Shown: positions 26,102-33,937 of the stretch, in pieces | Layout of the letters: each line of letters opens with the position of its first letter | Position numbering within the stretch: the first letter of the stretch is position 1 | Assembly (NCBI RefSeq): GCF_001293685.1 | Contig: NZ_BCAG01000003.1 | Coordinates: 496,001 to 560,000 of the forward strand | Direction of reading: 5' to 3' | DNA length: 64,000 nucleotides | Source: Desulfatitalea tepidiphila | GTDB taxonomy: Bacteria > Desulfobacterota > Desulfobacteria > Desulfobacterales > Desulfosarcinaceae | Translations under genes and position numbers: made by a program | The notes under the pieces: generated by a model | Seen by the model: only the letters and a program-made list of their open reading frames with translations | Database searches by the model: none | What the model was told of the DNA's origin: nothing

Positions 26102-27001
26102 TCAAGTTTGGGATGGCCTGTTGGCGAGCCAGTTTTCCAGAGCCTCGGCAAAATCCCGGCAGGAGGAGTAGCGCCGTTCCGGGTCGTAGGCGACCGCCCG
26201 CAGCACGACGTCGTCCAGTTCCTTGTCGGCCTGCGGATTGACCTGAGAGGGCGTCTTGCTGAAAATCCGGTCCTGCAGGCGCAATTTTATTTTAAGCAGT
26301 TTGACGGCCGAATCATAAGGGGGGTATGGCAGGCCGCCGCAAAGCATCTCCAGTAACATGACGCCGGTGGCATACACATCCGCCCTGCCGTCGACGACGC
26401 CTGAAATGATCTGCTCGGGCGCCATATAGGTGGGGGTGCCGACCATGATGCGATGATCGTCATCCGAGCCTCCGTAGGAGCGCGCCACGCCGAAGTCGGT
26501 GATGATCGGACGTTTGGAGTGGCTTTCGATCAGGATGTTGCGCGGCTTGATGTCGCGATGCACCACACCGAGGCGGTTGGCGTAATCCAGGGCATCCAAC
26601 ACCTTGAGAACGATTTTAAGGGAGGTCTGGACCGGAATCATCCGTTTGGAGGGCAGCACGTTACGCCGTGCCTGGCGGATGTAATAGGCCAAGGATTGCC
26701 CCTTGATCAACTGCATGGTGAAATAGAGAAAATCTTCTGTTTCCCCCACTTCGTAGACCGGAATGATGCTGGGGTGCGAGAGGAACGCGGCCGCCTCGGC
26801 CTCCTGCTGGAAAAGCTCCGCGATCCTGGGTGTCATCAACGCCTTGGGCAGGATCTTTACGGCGATCTGGCGTTTCAACGATTTCTGGAAGGCCACGAAG
26901 ACCACGGACATGGCGCCGCGATCGAGTTGTTTCAGCAATCGGCTGGTGCCGACCGTCTGCCCCACCAGATGGTCGAAATTCATTGTTCGGATGGAAGCCA
27001 T
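26102..27001 (-). CDS. Hanks-type serine/threonine protein kinase
   Basis: This 299-residue protein is essentially one kinase domain. Seen are a Gly-poor P-loop (LDRGAMSVVF), the ATP-anchoring Lys in IAVKILPK, the catalytic loop VVHRDIKPRN, DFG in ITDFGVAR, and APE in TYMAPEQI. No transmembrane or sensory domain follows, so it is cytosolic. The likely substrate or partner is the downstream degenerate GGDEF-like protein, 13 bases away. The ATG at 27001 is chosen by GGAGACC upstream and the family start; upstream in-frame ATGs exist to 27082. Confidence 0.9.
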   Translation of the reverse strand: MASIRTMNFDHLVGQTVGTSRLLKQLDRGAMSVVFVAFQKSLKRQIAVKILPKALMTPRIAELFQQEAEAAAFLSHPSIIPVYEVGETEDFLYFTMQLIKGQSLAYYIRQARRNVLPSKRMIPVQTSLKIVLKVLDALDYANRLGVVHRDIKPRNILIESHSKRPIITDFGVARSYGGSDDDHRIMVGTPTYMAPEQIISGVVDGRADVYATGVMLLEMLCGGLPYPPYDSAVKLLKIKLRLQDRIFSKTPSQVNPQADKELDDVVLRAVAYDPERRYSSCRDFAEALENWLANRPSQT

Positions 27002-27166
27002 ACGCAGGTCTCCGCGCCGTTCGCAGGGCCGCTGCCGCTGCGCTTGTTTTTGCATCACATGCGAGGCCGAAAAGGTCCCCACCTTTCTTATCGGCCAGGA
27101 TGAGTGAAACCTAAAATAGCAACAAGACCTTTGTATCGTCCATCATTTTTGACGGCAACCAGCGAA

Positions 27167-27460
27167 TCCAACTGAATGCAATGCATTAGACCCGACCCGG
27201 GTGGAGCAGGTGGCCGATGCCACACGCCAAGCGGTCAAGTGCCGGTAGAATGCACGGCGGGCGGCCCGGAAACTCGCTGCGCTCAAACAGTCTGGGCCGC
27301 TTGTCCGCCGTTTGCATTTAACTGGCCCTAAGACCGCTGGCTCACGTGGCCCTGGCCACCCGCCCCACCCGGGCCTTTAATAGCTGATGCCATCCGAATT
27401 TTTATCTCGAACAGCGCCTGTAAAGCATTCCCTTCAGGGCGAATCACATTCAATAAGAAT
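27167..27460 (+). repeat. Interspersed ~294-bp MITE-like element, copy C
   Basis: This is a full-length copy in forward orientation. Terminal repeats are TCCAACTGAATGC (27167-27179) and ATTCAATAAGAAT (27448-27460). Between them are the nested hairpin arms and the shared core CTCGCTGCGCTCAAACAG. It separates the divergent kinase gene from the small Cys-rich gene and polA. Confidence 0.88.
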
Positions 27461-27513
27461 TGCTGACCGGCCACAACTTATACGAGGTGATCATTTTTAT
27501 GGGGGCGGGGCGG

Positions 27514-27798
27514 TTATTGGTTTCCGAATCCGTTCAAGTCGCCGCAGTCCGGGCATTGCCAGGTGATGCCGTTGCAAGACATACCCCAGAGGTTTTCCTG
27601 CATGCACGCCTGACAGATTTCGAATCCGCATCTGCAGCGCCAGCAAAAAGGAAAGGTCTGACCACAGCAGTGACATGTTTGTTCGGCCGGCCTCCGCCAG
27701 CGGCCTTTGCGGGGGGAAGGTTTGGAGGTGCCTGTTTTTTCCATTTCGATCGGTATCGTATCAGATCCATCATGCCGGTGAACCACTGGATGCACCAT
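27514..27798 (-). CDS. Small Cys-rich (zinc-ribbon-like) protein
   Basis: This predicted protein of up to 94 residues ends in a dense cysteine region: CHCCG, then FCWRCRCGFEICQAC, WGMSCNGITWQCPDCG. The spacing suggests two or three zinc-binding knuckles, and the regular CxxC pattern is unlikely by chance on a non-coding strand. The function is unknown. The start is uncertain: ATG 27798 has ACAAGG upstream, ATG 27744 gives a shorter product without a clear ribosome-binding site. It is divergent from polA, whose start lies 184 bases away. Confidence 0.5.
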   Translation of the reverse strand: MVHPVVHRHDGSDTIPIEMEKTGTSKPSPRKGRWRRPAEQTCHCCGQTFPFCWRCRCGFEICQACMQENLWGMSCNGITWQCPDCGDLNGFGNQ

Positions 27799-27981
27799 GC
27801 GTGCGCCTTGTCGTTTCCCGGTATCCATGTTAGTAAAGCGCAACCGCCGGATGTCGCAAGAGACACCCGGTCCGGCCACAGGCCTGAAGAAGACGCGAAG
27901 CTAACGCAGTTGGATCACACTGTCAAGCAGCGCGCATGCGGTCAGCCAGCATACCCAAGACTTCCAACGTGCGAGAAAATC

Positions 27982-30693
27982 ATGGCTTCTGAAGCTACAC
28001 CGTCAACCGCCGGCGGCACGGCCCGACCCTGTATCTACCTGATCGATGGCAGCGCCTATGTCTACCGCGCATTTCACGCACTGCGTGATCTGGCCAACTC
28101 CGAGGGGTTGCCCACCAATGCCGTTTTCGGTTTTACCCGTATGCTGATCAAACTGATCCAGGAGCGCCAGCCCCAATACATGGCGATGTTTTTCGATGCC
28201 AAGGGGCCGACCTTCCGCCACGAGATCTATCCCGAATACAAGGCCAACCGGCCGCCCATGGCCGACGAGCTGGTCGTTCAACTGCCCTATATCAAAGAGG
28301 TCACCGCCGGCTTCAACATCCCGGTGATCGAGATGACAGGGTACGAAGCCGACGACCTGATCGGTACCTATGCCCGGTTGGCCGAAGCCGCCGGCTGCGA
28401 TGTGGTGATGGTGACCGGCGATAAGGATTTCATGCAGCTGGTCAGCGACCACGTGTCGATCTGGGATCCCATGAAGGACAAGGTGATCGATCGGGACGGC
28501 ATCGTGAAAGAGTTTGGGCTTGAACCGATGCAGATGATCGACGTGATGGGGCTCTCCGGCGATACCGCCGACAACATTCCCGGGGTGCCGGGCATCGGCC
28601 CCAAGACGGCCGTGACCCTGATTGGGGAGTTCGGCAGCATGCAGGCCCTCTATGAGCGCATCGACGAGGTTAAGGCCGCCAAGCAGCGCGAGAAGCTTGT
28701 GGCCAACAAGGAACAGGCCCTGCTCAGCCGGGAATTGGTCACCATCCATCAGACCATTCCCCTGGAGCTCGATCTGCAGCAGTTTGCGGTGCAACCGCCC
28801 GATGACAAGGTGTTGGGCGGCTTGTTCCAGAAGCTGGAGTTCAGACAGCTGCAGCACGAATTTCAGAAGGGCCGGACCGGGCCGAAAACCGACTACCGCA
28901 GCATTCTCGACCGTGAGGCGCTCCAGGATTTGGTGCATCGTTTGAGCGGCTGCAAACGTTTCGCCATCGATACCGAAACCACTTCCCAGAATCCCCTGGA
29001 GGCCGTGTTGGTCGGTATTTCGGTCGCGCTCGAGCCCCATCGTGCCTACTATATTCCCGTCGGGCATCGCTACGTCGGCGTGCCCGAGCAGCTCAAAAGA
29101 GACGTCGTGCTCGAAAGCCTCCGGCCGGTGCTGACCGATCCGCGGGTCGACAAGATCGGGCAAAACATCAAATACGACTGGATCGTGCTGAAGCGGCACG
29201 GCGTCGATCTGGCGGGGGTGCGCTTCGATACCATGCTGGCCTCCTATCTGCTCAATCCCGCCAAGCGTTCCCACGGCCTCGACCAGATCGCCCTCGATTT
29301 CCTGGATCACAAGAACATCAGCTATACCGATGTGACCGGCACGGGCAAAGCAGCAGTGACATTCGACCAGGTGACGTTGAAGCAGGCAATTCCCTATGCC
29401 TGCGAAGATGCCGACATCACTTTGCGGGCCTATGAGGTGTTGCGCCCCCAGTTGGAGGAGTTGGGGTTGATGCCCCTGCTCGATCAGGTGGAGATGCCCC
29501 TGGTACCGGTGCTGATGGCCATGGAGATCACCGGCATCCGCATCGACCAGGAGAAACTGCACGAGTTGTCCAAGATGCTGCAACACCAGCTCCAGAAGGT
29601 GGAGGGCGATATCTACGCCATGGCCGGCGAGAGTTTCAATATCAACTCTTCCCAGCAGCTGGGGCGTATCCTGTTCGAAAAGTTGGGCCTGCCCACAGTC
29701 AAAAAAACCAAGAAGAAAACAGGCTACTCCACCGACGTGGAGGTGCTGACCAAGCTGGCGGAACAGCATGAACTGCCGGCCCTGCTCCTGCGGCATCGCA
29801 GCCTCTCCAAGCTGAAATCGACCTATGTGGATGCCCTGCTCGACCAGGTGGATCCGGCCACCGGCCGCATTCACACCTCGTTCAACCAGACCGTGGCCGC
29901 CACCGGCCGCCTGAGCAGCTCGGATCCCAATCTGCAGAATATTCCCATCCGCACCGAAGAGGGGCGGGAGATCCGCAAGGCATTCGTGGCACGGCCCGAC
30001 TGGTACCTGCTCTCGGCCGATTACTCCCAGATCGAATTACGCATCCTGGCCCACTATGCCGACGATCCCATCCTCATCCAATCCTTCCAGCGCGACGAGG
30101 ATATCCATGCCCGCACGGCCAGCGAGGTGTTTGAAACGCCGCTGGATGCCGTACCAGCCGAACTGCGCCGGCAGGCCAAGGCCATCAATTTCGGCATCAT
30201 GTACGGCATGAGCGCCTATGGTCTTTCAAGGGAGCTGGGCATCAGCCCAAAGATGGCCCAGACCTACATCGATCACTACTTCGAGCGTTACAGCGGCATC
30301 AAGGCTTACATGGAGCGCACCATCGCCGAGGCGCGCGAGACCCGGCGCATCAGCACGCTGTCGGGCCGCATCCGCCTGCTGCCCGATATCAACAGCAGCA
30401 ACAACAATCTGCGCCAGTTCGCCGAACGCATGGCCATCAACACGCCCATCCAGGGCACCGCCGCCGATATGATCAAAATGGCCATGATCCGCATTCACGA
30501 TGCGCTGAGGGAGAAAAAGCTGGAGACCGTCATGTTGCTTTCGGTGCACGACGAGGTGGTGTTTGAAGTGCCGCCCGGGGAGTTGGCCACCATCGAGCAG
30601 CTGGTGCCCGAGATCATGGAGAACGTCATGGCCCTCAAGGTGCCGTTGAAGGTGAACGTGGCCTGGGGACGCAACTGGGCGGAAGCCCATTGA
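27982..30693 (+). CDS. polA: DNA polymerase I
   Basis: This 903-residue protein has three domains. The 5'-3' exonuclease is at residues 10-300 (YLIDGSAYVYRAFHAL, GYEADDLIGTYA, TGDKDFMQLV). The 3'-5' exonuclease keeps its first carboxylates (AIDTETTSQNP) and IGQNIKYDW, so proofreading may be active. The polymerase domain has TGRLSSSDPNLQNIP, SADYSQIELRILAH and LLSVHDEVVFEVP. The start is ATG 27982 in AAAATCATGGCTTCT; the frame stays open upstream but without coding features. It acts in repair and Okazaki fragment processing. No operon partner is evident. Confidence 0.96.
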   Translation: MASEATPSTAGGTARPCIYLIDGSAYVYRAFHALRDLANSEGLPTNAVFGFTRMLIKLIQERQPQYMAMFFDAKGPTFRHEIYPEYKANRPPMADELVVQLPYIKEVTAGFNIPVIEMTGYEADDLIGTYARLAEAAGCDVVMVTGDKDFMQLVSDHVSIWDPMKDKVIDRDGIVKEFGLEPMQMIDVMGLSGDTADNIPGVPGIGPKTAVTLIGEFGSMQALYERIDEVKAAKQREKLVANKEQALLSRELVTIHQTIPLELDLQQFAVQPPDDKVLGGLFQKLEFRQLQHEFQKGRTGPKTDYRSILDREALQDLVHRLSGCKRFAIDTETTSQNPLEAVLVGISVALEPHRAYYIPVGHRYVGVPEQLKRDVVLESLRPVLTDPRVDKIGQNIKYDWIVLKRHGVDLAGVRFDTMLASYLLNPAKRSHGLDQIALDFLDHKNISYTDVTGTGKAAVTFDQVTLKQAIPYACEDADITLRAYEVLRPQLEELGLMPLLDQVEMPLVPVLMAMEITGIRIDQEKLHELSKMLQHQLQKVEGDIYAMAGESFNINSSQQLGRILFEKLGLPTVKKTKKKTGYSTDVEVLTKLAEQHELPALLLRHRSLSKLKSTYVDALLDQVDPATGRIHTSFNQTVAATGRLSSSDPNLQNIPIRTEEGREIRKAFVARPDWYLLSADYSQIELRILAHYADDPILIQSFQRDEDIHARTASEVFETPLDAVPAELRRQAKAINFGIMYGMSAYGLSRELGISPKMAQTYIDHYFERYSGIKAYMERTIAEARETRRISTLSGRIRLLPDINSSNNNLRQFAERMAINTPIQGTAADMIKMAMIRIHDALREKKLETVMLLSVHDEVVFEVPPGELATIEQLVPEIMENVMALKVPLKVNVAWGRNWAEAH

Positions 30694-30728
30694 CGCATGC
30701 CGGTCCAGCTTGCGAGGCGTTTTAATTT

Positions 30729-30880
30729 TGACGGCCATGTAAAAGTCGTTGTAGGACGGCGGCGTAAGAGATCCAAGATCAAGGCGCGCGAAATTCCGTG
30801 TCCTGAGGCGTACTTGTCGTACGCCGCAAGGACGACGGGACGAGTGCAACGCAGATATTGGGCTTCTTACGGTGTCGTCA
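30729..30880 (+). repeat. Second interspersed repeat family (~152 bp), copy 2
   Basis: This is the other copy of the element at 15043-15195, in the same orientation. Ends read TGACGGCCATGTAAAAG and CTTCTTACGGTGTCGTCA. The middle 60 bases, including the GGCGTAC-TTGTC-GTACGCC hairpin, are almost identical to copy 1. It lies between polA and the SppA-like gene. Confidence 0.85.
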
Positions 30881-30964
30881 ATTTCGGATGTCTTGCATGA
30901 ACTGGATTAAATTCTTATCGTATGGATCCACACGAGTGTGTGGAGAAAATGGAGGTCGGGCCTT

Positions 30965-31954
30965 ATGAACAAAACGACTGTCACACTGTTGGCAACACTG
31001 GCCGCTTTGGTCTTCGCGGCCGTCGGCTGCTCCATGCCCAGGGTCACCCTTTTCGGTGACCAGGCCGAGCCGCTTAAAGAGTTCACCCTGCAAGGCACGG
31101 CACAGGGCAAGGTGCTGGTGCTGCCCGTTGAAGGTACCATTTCGGATAAATCCAAGAAGCAATTCGTTCGCACCCAGCCGAGCATGCTGCAGCAGACGGT
31201 TGCTTATCTGAGGCGCGCCGAGAAGGACCCCGAGATCAAGGCGGTGTTGATCAAGGTCAATTCACCCGGCGGAACCGTTACGGCCAGCGATATTCTCTAC
31301 CATGAAATCAGCGCTTACAAGCAGCGCACGGGAGCCAAGGTCGTGGTCGCCATGATGAATGTGGCCGCTTCAGGGGCGTATTACATCTCGCTGCCGGCCG
31401 ACCATATCCTGGCCCATCCCACCACCGTGACCGGCTCCGTCGGGGTGATCTTCATGCGGCCCGGCGTCAGCGGGCTGATGGAAAAAGCCGGGCTTTCGGT
31501 GGAGGTGAACACCTCCGGGGAGCAGAAGGATATGGGCACCCCGTTTCGACCTCCCACGGAGAAAGAGACGGCCATTTTCCAGGAGTTGACCGATGAAATG
31601 GCCGAACGCTTTCTCTCCCTGGTGGTCAAACACCGCAATTTGACGCCTGCCCAGCGCGAACAGATCGCTACTGCGCGGGTCTACCTGGCACCCCAGGCGC
31701 AAACGCTGGGTCTGGTGGACCAGATTGGTTACCTGGACGATGCGGTGCGCAAAGCCAAAGAGATCGCAGGTCTGCCCGCGGATGCGCGGGTGGTCACCTA
31801 TCGCCGTTACGAAGTGCAGGACGATACCATCTACAACCCCAACATTGTATATCCAGGAGCCGATATCGAATCCATGTTGCCGCTGCTGTCACCGCTGTCG
31901 GCAGCCGGCGAGGCTGATTTCTGCTATATCTGGCCGGCGGCGCTGGCGCGTTGA
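30965..31954 (+). CDS. sppA: SppA-like signal peptide peptidase (S49), lipoprotein
   Basis: This 329-residue serine protease is exported and lipid-anchored: after MNKTTVTLLATLAALVFA the lipobox ends AVGC. The S49 fold is seen in VLVLPVEGTISD, IKAVLIKVNSPGGTVTASD (with SPGG), and NVAASGAYYIS with the catalytic Ser. It is of the single-domain short type rather than the 67-kDa E. coli SppA. ATG at 30965 has GGAGGTCGGG upstream. It degrades cleaved signal peptides in the family; the precise role of a lipoprotein form is inferred. Confidence 0.88.
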   Translation: MNKTTVTLLATLAALVFAAVGCSMPRVTLFGDQAEPLKEFTLQGTAQGKVLVLPVEGTISDKSKKQFVRTQPSMLQQTVAYLRRAEKDPEIKAVLIKVNSPGGTVTASDILYHEISAYKQRTGAKVVVAMMNVAASGAYYISLPADHILAHPTTVTGSVGVIFMRPGVSGLMEKAGLSVEVNTSGEQKDMGTPFRPPTEKETAIFQELTDEMAERFLSLVVKHRNLTPAQREQIATARVYLAPQAQTLGLVDQIGYLDDAVRKAKEIAGLPADARVVTYRRYEVQDDTIYNPNIVYPGADIESMLPLLSPLSAAGEADFCYIWPAALAR

Positions 31955-32001
31955 ACCGCGCTAAAACCGCCGGGAATCCACTGTATACCCCCAATTGCTT
32001 C

Positions 32002-32024
32002 GGGGCGGGCGCTGTGCCCGCCCC
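32002..32024 (+). terminator. GC-rich hairpin after sppA
   Basis: A perfect 9-base stem, GGGGCGGGC and GCCCGCCCC, has a GCTGT loop, 48 bases after the sppA stop. No T-run follows, so it may be a pausing or 3'-protecting hairpin rather than a classic intrinsic terminator. Confidence 0.45.
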
Positions 32025-32219
32025 AGCTTCGCGCCTGTTCATAGCCCCGTACGCGATCCATGCTAAAGTTCGCCCCCCTATACGGCGATATCCTTATTGG
32101 CAGACCGTCAGGCAGCAGGCGCCTTCTTCACTCCGACACCACTTGAATCGACTGGCTTCCCGCAACCTGAAGTCCCGCTGTGGCTGCCCTGAAATAACTT
32201 TGCCAAGGGAGAAATAGAC

Positions 32220-33035
32220 ATGGAAATCAACATGCCCGCGATGTCTACCGCCGCATCGGGCACCCGGAGTGACCTGGATGCTTATCTGGGCGCATTTCGG
32301 GCCGAGCAAACCAAGGTCGCCGCGGTGAGCACCAGCCGACAGATGGAGGTTCAACTGACGACCCGGGAAGGCGACCGGGTCACCATTTCGCTGGATGCCA
32401 GGAGTGCAGCCCTGTACGGCGCCTATTCCACTGTCGCTGCGGACGAAAACGGTGCAGCTTATCAGAAGCATGAGCTTTCGGCATCGCTTTACGAGCGGGA
32501 GATGACCTTCACGGTGGAAGGCGATTTGAACCGGGAGGAGCGGCGGGACATCTTCAAGGCGCTTAAAACCTTGGACCGCATGATGCATCAGTTCAGCGAA
32601 GGCCATTTGAAACCGGTCCTGGCCGGCGCCGGAAAACTGCAGAGGCTGGATACCCTGGCCGGTCTCGATGCCACCCTGTCCATTGAAAAGCAGGTGCTCG
32701 TGGCCGAGCAGACTCGGATCGCCGCCGTGTCCGGCGCCCTCGGGGCAGACGCTTCCGCGGCCCAGGTGCCGCTCGAGGATGCGGGAACCGTCGATCAGGA
32801 TTCGGTATCGCCGCTACTCGCGGCGGCCGATGCAATGGCCGAGAAAATGGCCCGAACGGTGGCGGAAACACCGGCGCCGAAGGACCGCCTGATGTCGTTC
32901 GTTGAACAGCTCATGGCGGATTACCGGGAGCAGATGGCCCATTTCGACCCCATGGGCGCCGACGTCGTCGATCGTATGACCGGCCGTCTCCACGATGCCC
33001 TGGCGCGGTTCAGCGGCGCGGCCAAGGGGTTCTAA
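32220..33035 (+). CDS. Unrecognised protein, stop codon supplied by a repeat element
   Basis: This 271-residue soluble protein has no recognised domain, signal peptide or membrane segment. Composition is Ala-rich and helical; the segment FTVEGDLNREERRDIFKALK is the most conserved-looking part. AAGGGAGAAATAGAC precedes the ATG, a good ribosome-binding site. The last codons read AAG GGG TTC TAA, and TTCTAA is the first six bases of repeat copy D, so the stop codon belongs to the element. The original C-terminus may have been longer or different. Confidence is in it being a gene, not in function. Confidence 0.75.
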   Translation: MEINMPAMSTAASGTRSDLDAYLGAFRAEQTKVAAVSTSRQMEVQLTTREGDRVTISLDARSAALYGAYSTVAADENGAAYQKHELSASLYEREMTFTVEGDLNREERRDIFKALKTLDRMMHQFSEGHLKPVLAGAGKLQRLDTLAGLDATLSIEKQVLVAEQTRIAAVSGALGADASAAQVPLEDAGTVDQDSVSPLLAAADAMAEKMARTVAETPAPKDRLMSFVEQLMADYREQMAHFDPMGADVVDRMTGRLHDALARFSGAAKGF

Positions 33036-33324
33036 CTGAACTTGATCCATTAAACCCGGCGTGGGTGGAACAGGTGGCCGATGCCACACGCCAAGCGGTC
33101 AAGTGCCGGTAACATGCACGGCGGGCGGCCCAGAAACTCGCTGCGCTCAAACAGTCTGGGCCGCTTGTCCGCCGTTTGCATTCAACCGGCACTAGTGACC
33201 GCAGGCTCACGTGGCCCTGGCCACCTGCCCCACCCACGCCTGCCATGTCCGTTGCGATGCGAATTTTGTTATCAAAAAACTTTTGGAAGGCGCACCCTTC
33301 AAGGTCAATCGCATTCAGTTAGAA
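33030..33324 (+). repeat. Interspersed ~294-bp MITE-like element, copy D (best preserved ends)
   Basis: This copy has perfect 11-base terminal inverted repeats: TTCTAACTGAA (33030-33040) and TTCAGTTAGAA (33314-33324). Inside, GCGGTCAAGTGCCGGT pairs with ACCGGCACTAGTGACCGC, and GGCGGGCGGCCCAGA with TCTGGGCCGCTTGTCCGCC. The left end overlaps the stop codon of the preceding gene. Confidence 0.9.
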
Positions 33325-33378
33325 TTGCTGGGAGCGGCCCACCGGTCCACCGCCGACATGGCCTGATGCCGCTGGGGT

Positions 33379-33576
33379 TCACGGCTTTTGGGCGCTGCCG
33401 CTCGCTGTGGCCTCGGCGCCGCTCTCTTTCGCTCTGACGGTGTCATCAATGGCATCGTATATGATCTTGAACGTCTCGCCAAAATTGCTGGGCGACAGTC
33501 TACCGACTTCGATGAATTTCACCGCGATTTCCTTGCTGGCCCGCAGGACTTGGGATTGTATCGACTCTTTTGACAT
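33379..33576 (-). CDS. Small conserved-looking hypothetical protein
   Basis: This 65-residue protein begins MSKESIQSQVLRASKEIAV and continues KFIEVGRLSPSNFGETF, predicted mostly helical, with an Ala/Ser/Gly tail. It resembles small cytosolic proteins seen in Desulfobacterota genomes, but I cannot name a family. The ribosome-binding site is weak (AGCGAG). It is on the strand opposite its neighbours, between repeat copy D and the effector candidate. Confidence 0.5.
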   Translation of the reverse strand: MSKESIQSQVLRASKEIAVKFIEVGRLSPSNFGETFKIIYDAIDDTVRAKESGAEATASGSAQKP

Positions 33577-33937
33577 TTTGTGGCTCGCTTTTTATATGTA
33601 ATGATTTTGGTTTGTTAACAGCTGTCGGCATGCATGTCAAGCATTGCTGCAGGAAACCGGGTAATGAACTGGGGGTTTGAAAAATGGGTTGACAGGATTG
33701 TATTCCCGAGTGCATATGTCCCCCCGACATTTTCAAGTGCAGTTCAGCACCATTTCTGTATGCCGGCCATTCAGGCCCGCAAAATAGACGCATCCCGTCC
33801 AGCGGATGATCCAATAACCCGAACACCTTTTACCCTGCGTGAAGTCGTTGTCCTCCAGTCGGTCTATCACGCGCCCGCCTGGCAAGTGAACGTGAATGCC
33901 GTTTTCATCGCTCCTGTGCAGGCTTGCTGCCCGGAAC
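33577..33937. other. Gene-free stretch upstream of the lipase-like gene
   Basis: These 361 bases are less GC-rich than the flanks at the left end and carry no gene I can support; several overlapping open frames on both strands lack recognisable features. A TTGACA at 33689-33694 with CATATG 18 bases further may be a promoter for the effector gene. A decayed gene fragment is possible but not shown. Confidence 0.4.

Noticed and set aside
28003-29874. A 623-codon open frame on the strand opposite polA
   Set aside because: It is His/Gly/Asp-rich, has no motifs, and mirrors the codon structure of polA; long antisense frames are common in GC-rich genes. The same applies to the antisense frames at 16681-18498 and 56883-58943.
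33081-33240. Short open frames inside each repeat copy, with a similar peptide (containing LRSNSLGRLSAVCIQ) in most copies
   Set aside because: The similarity comes from the shared DNA of the repeat element; the frames start at random points, lack ribosome-binding sites, and differ in length between copies.
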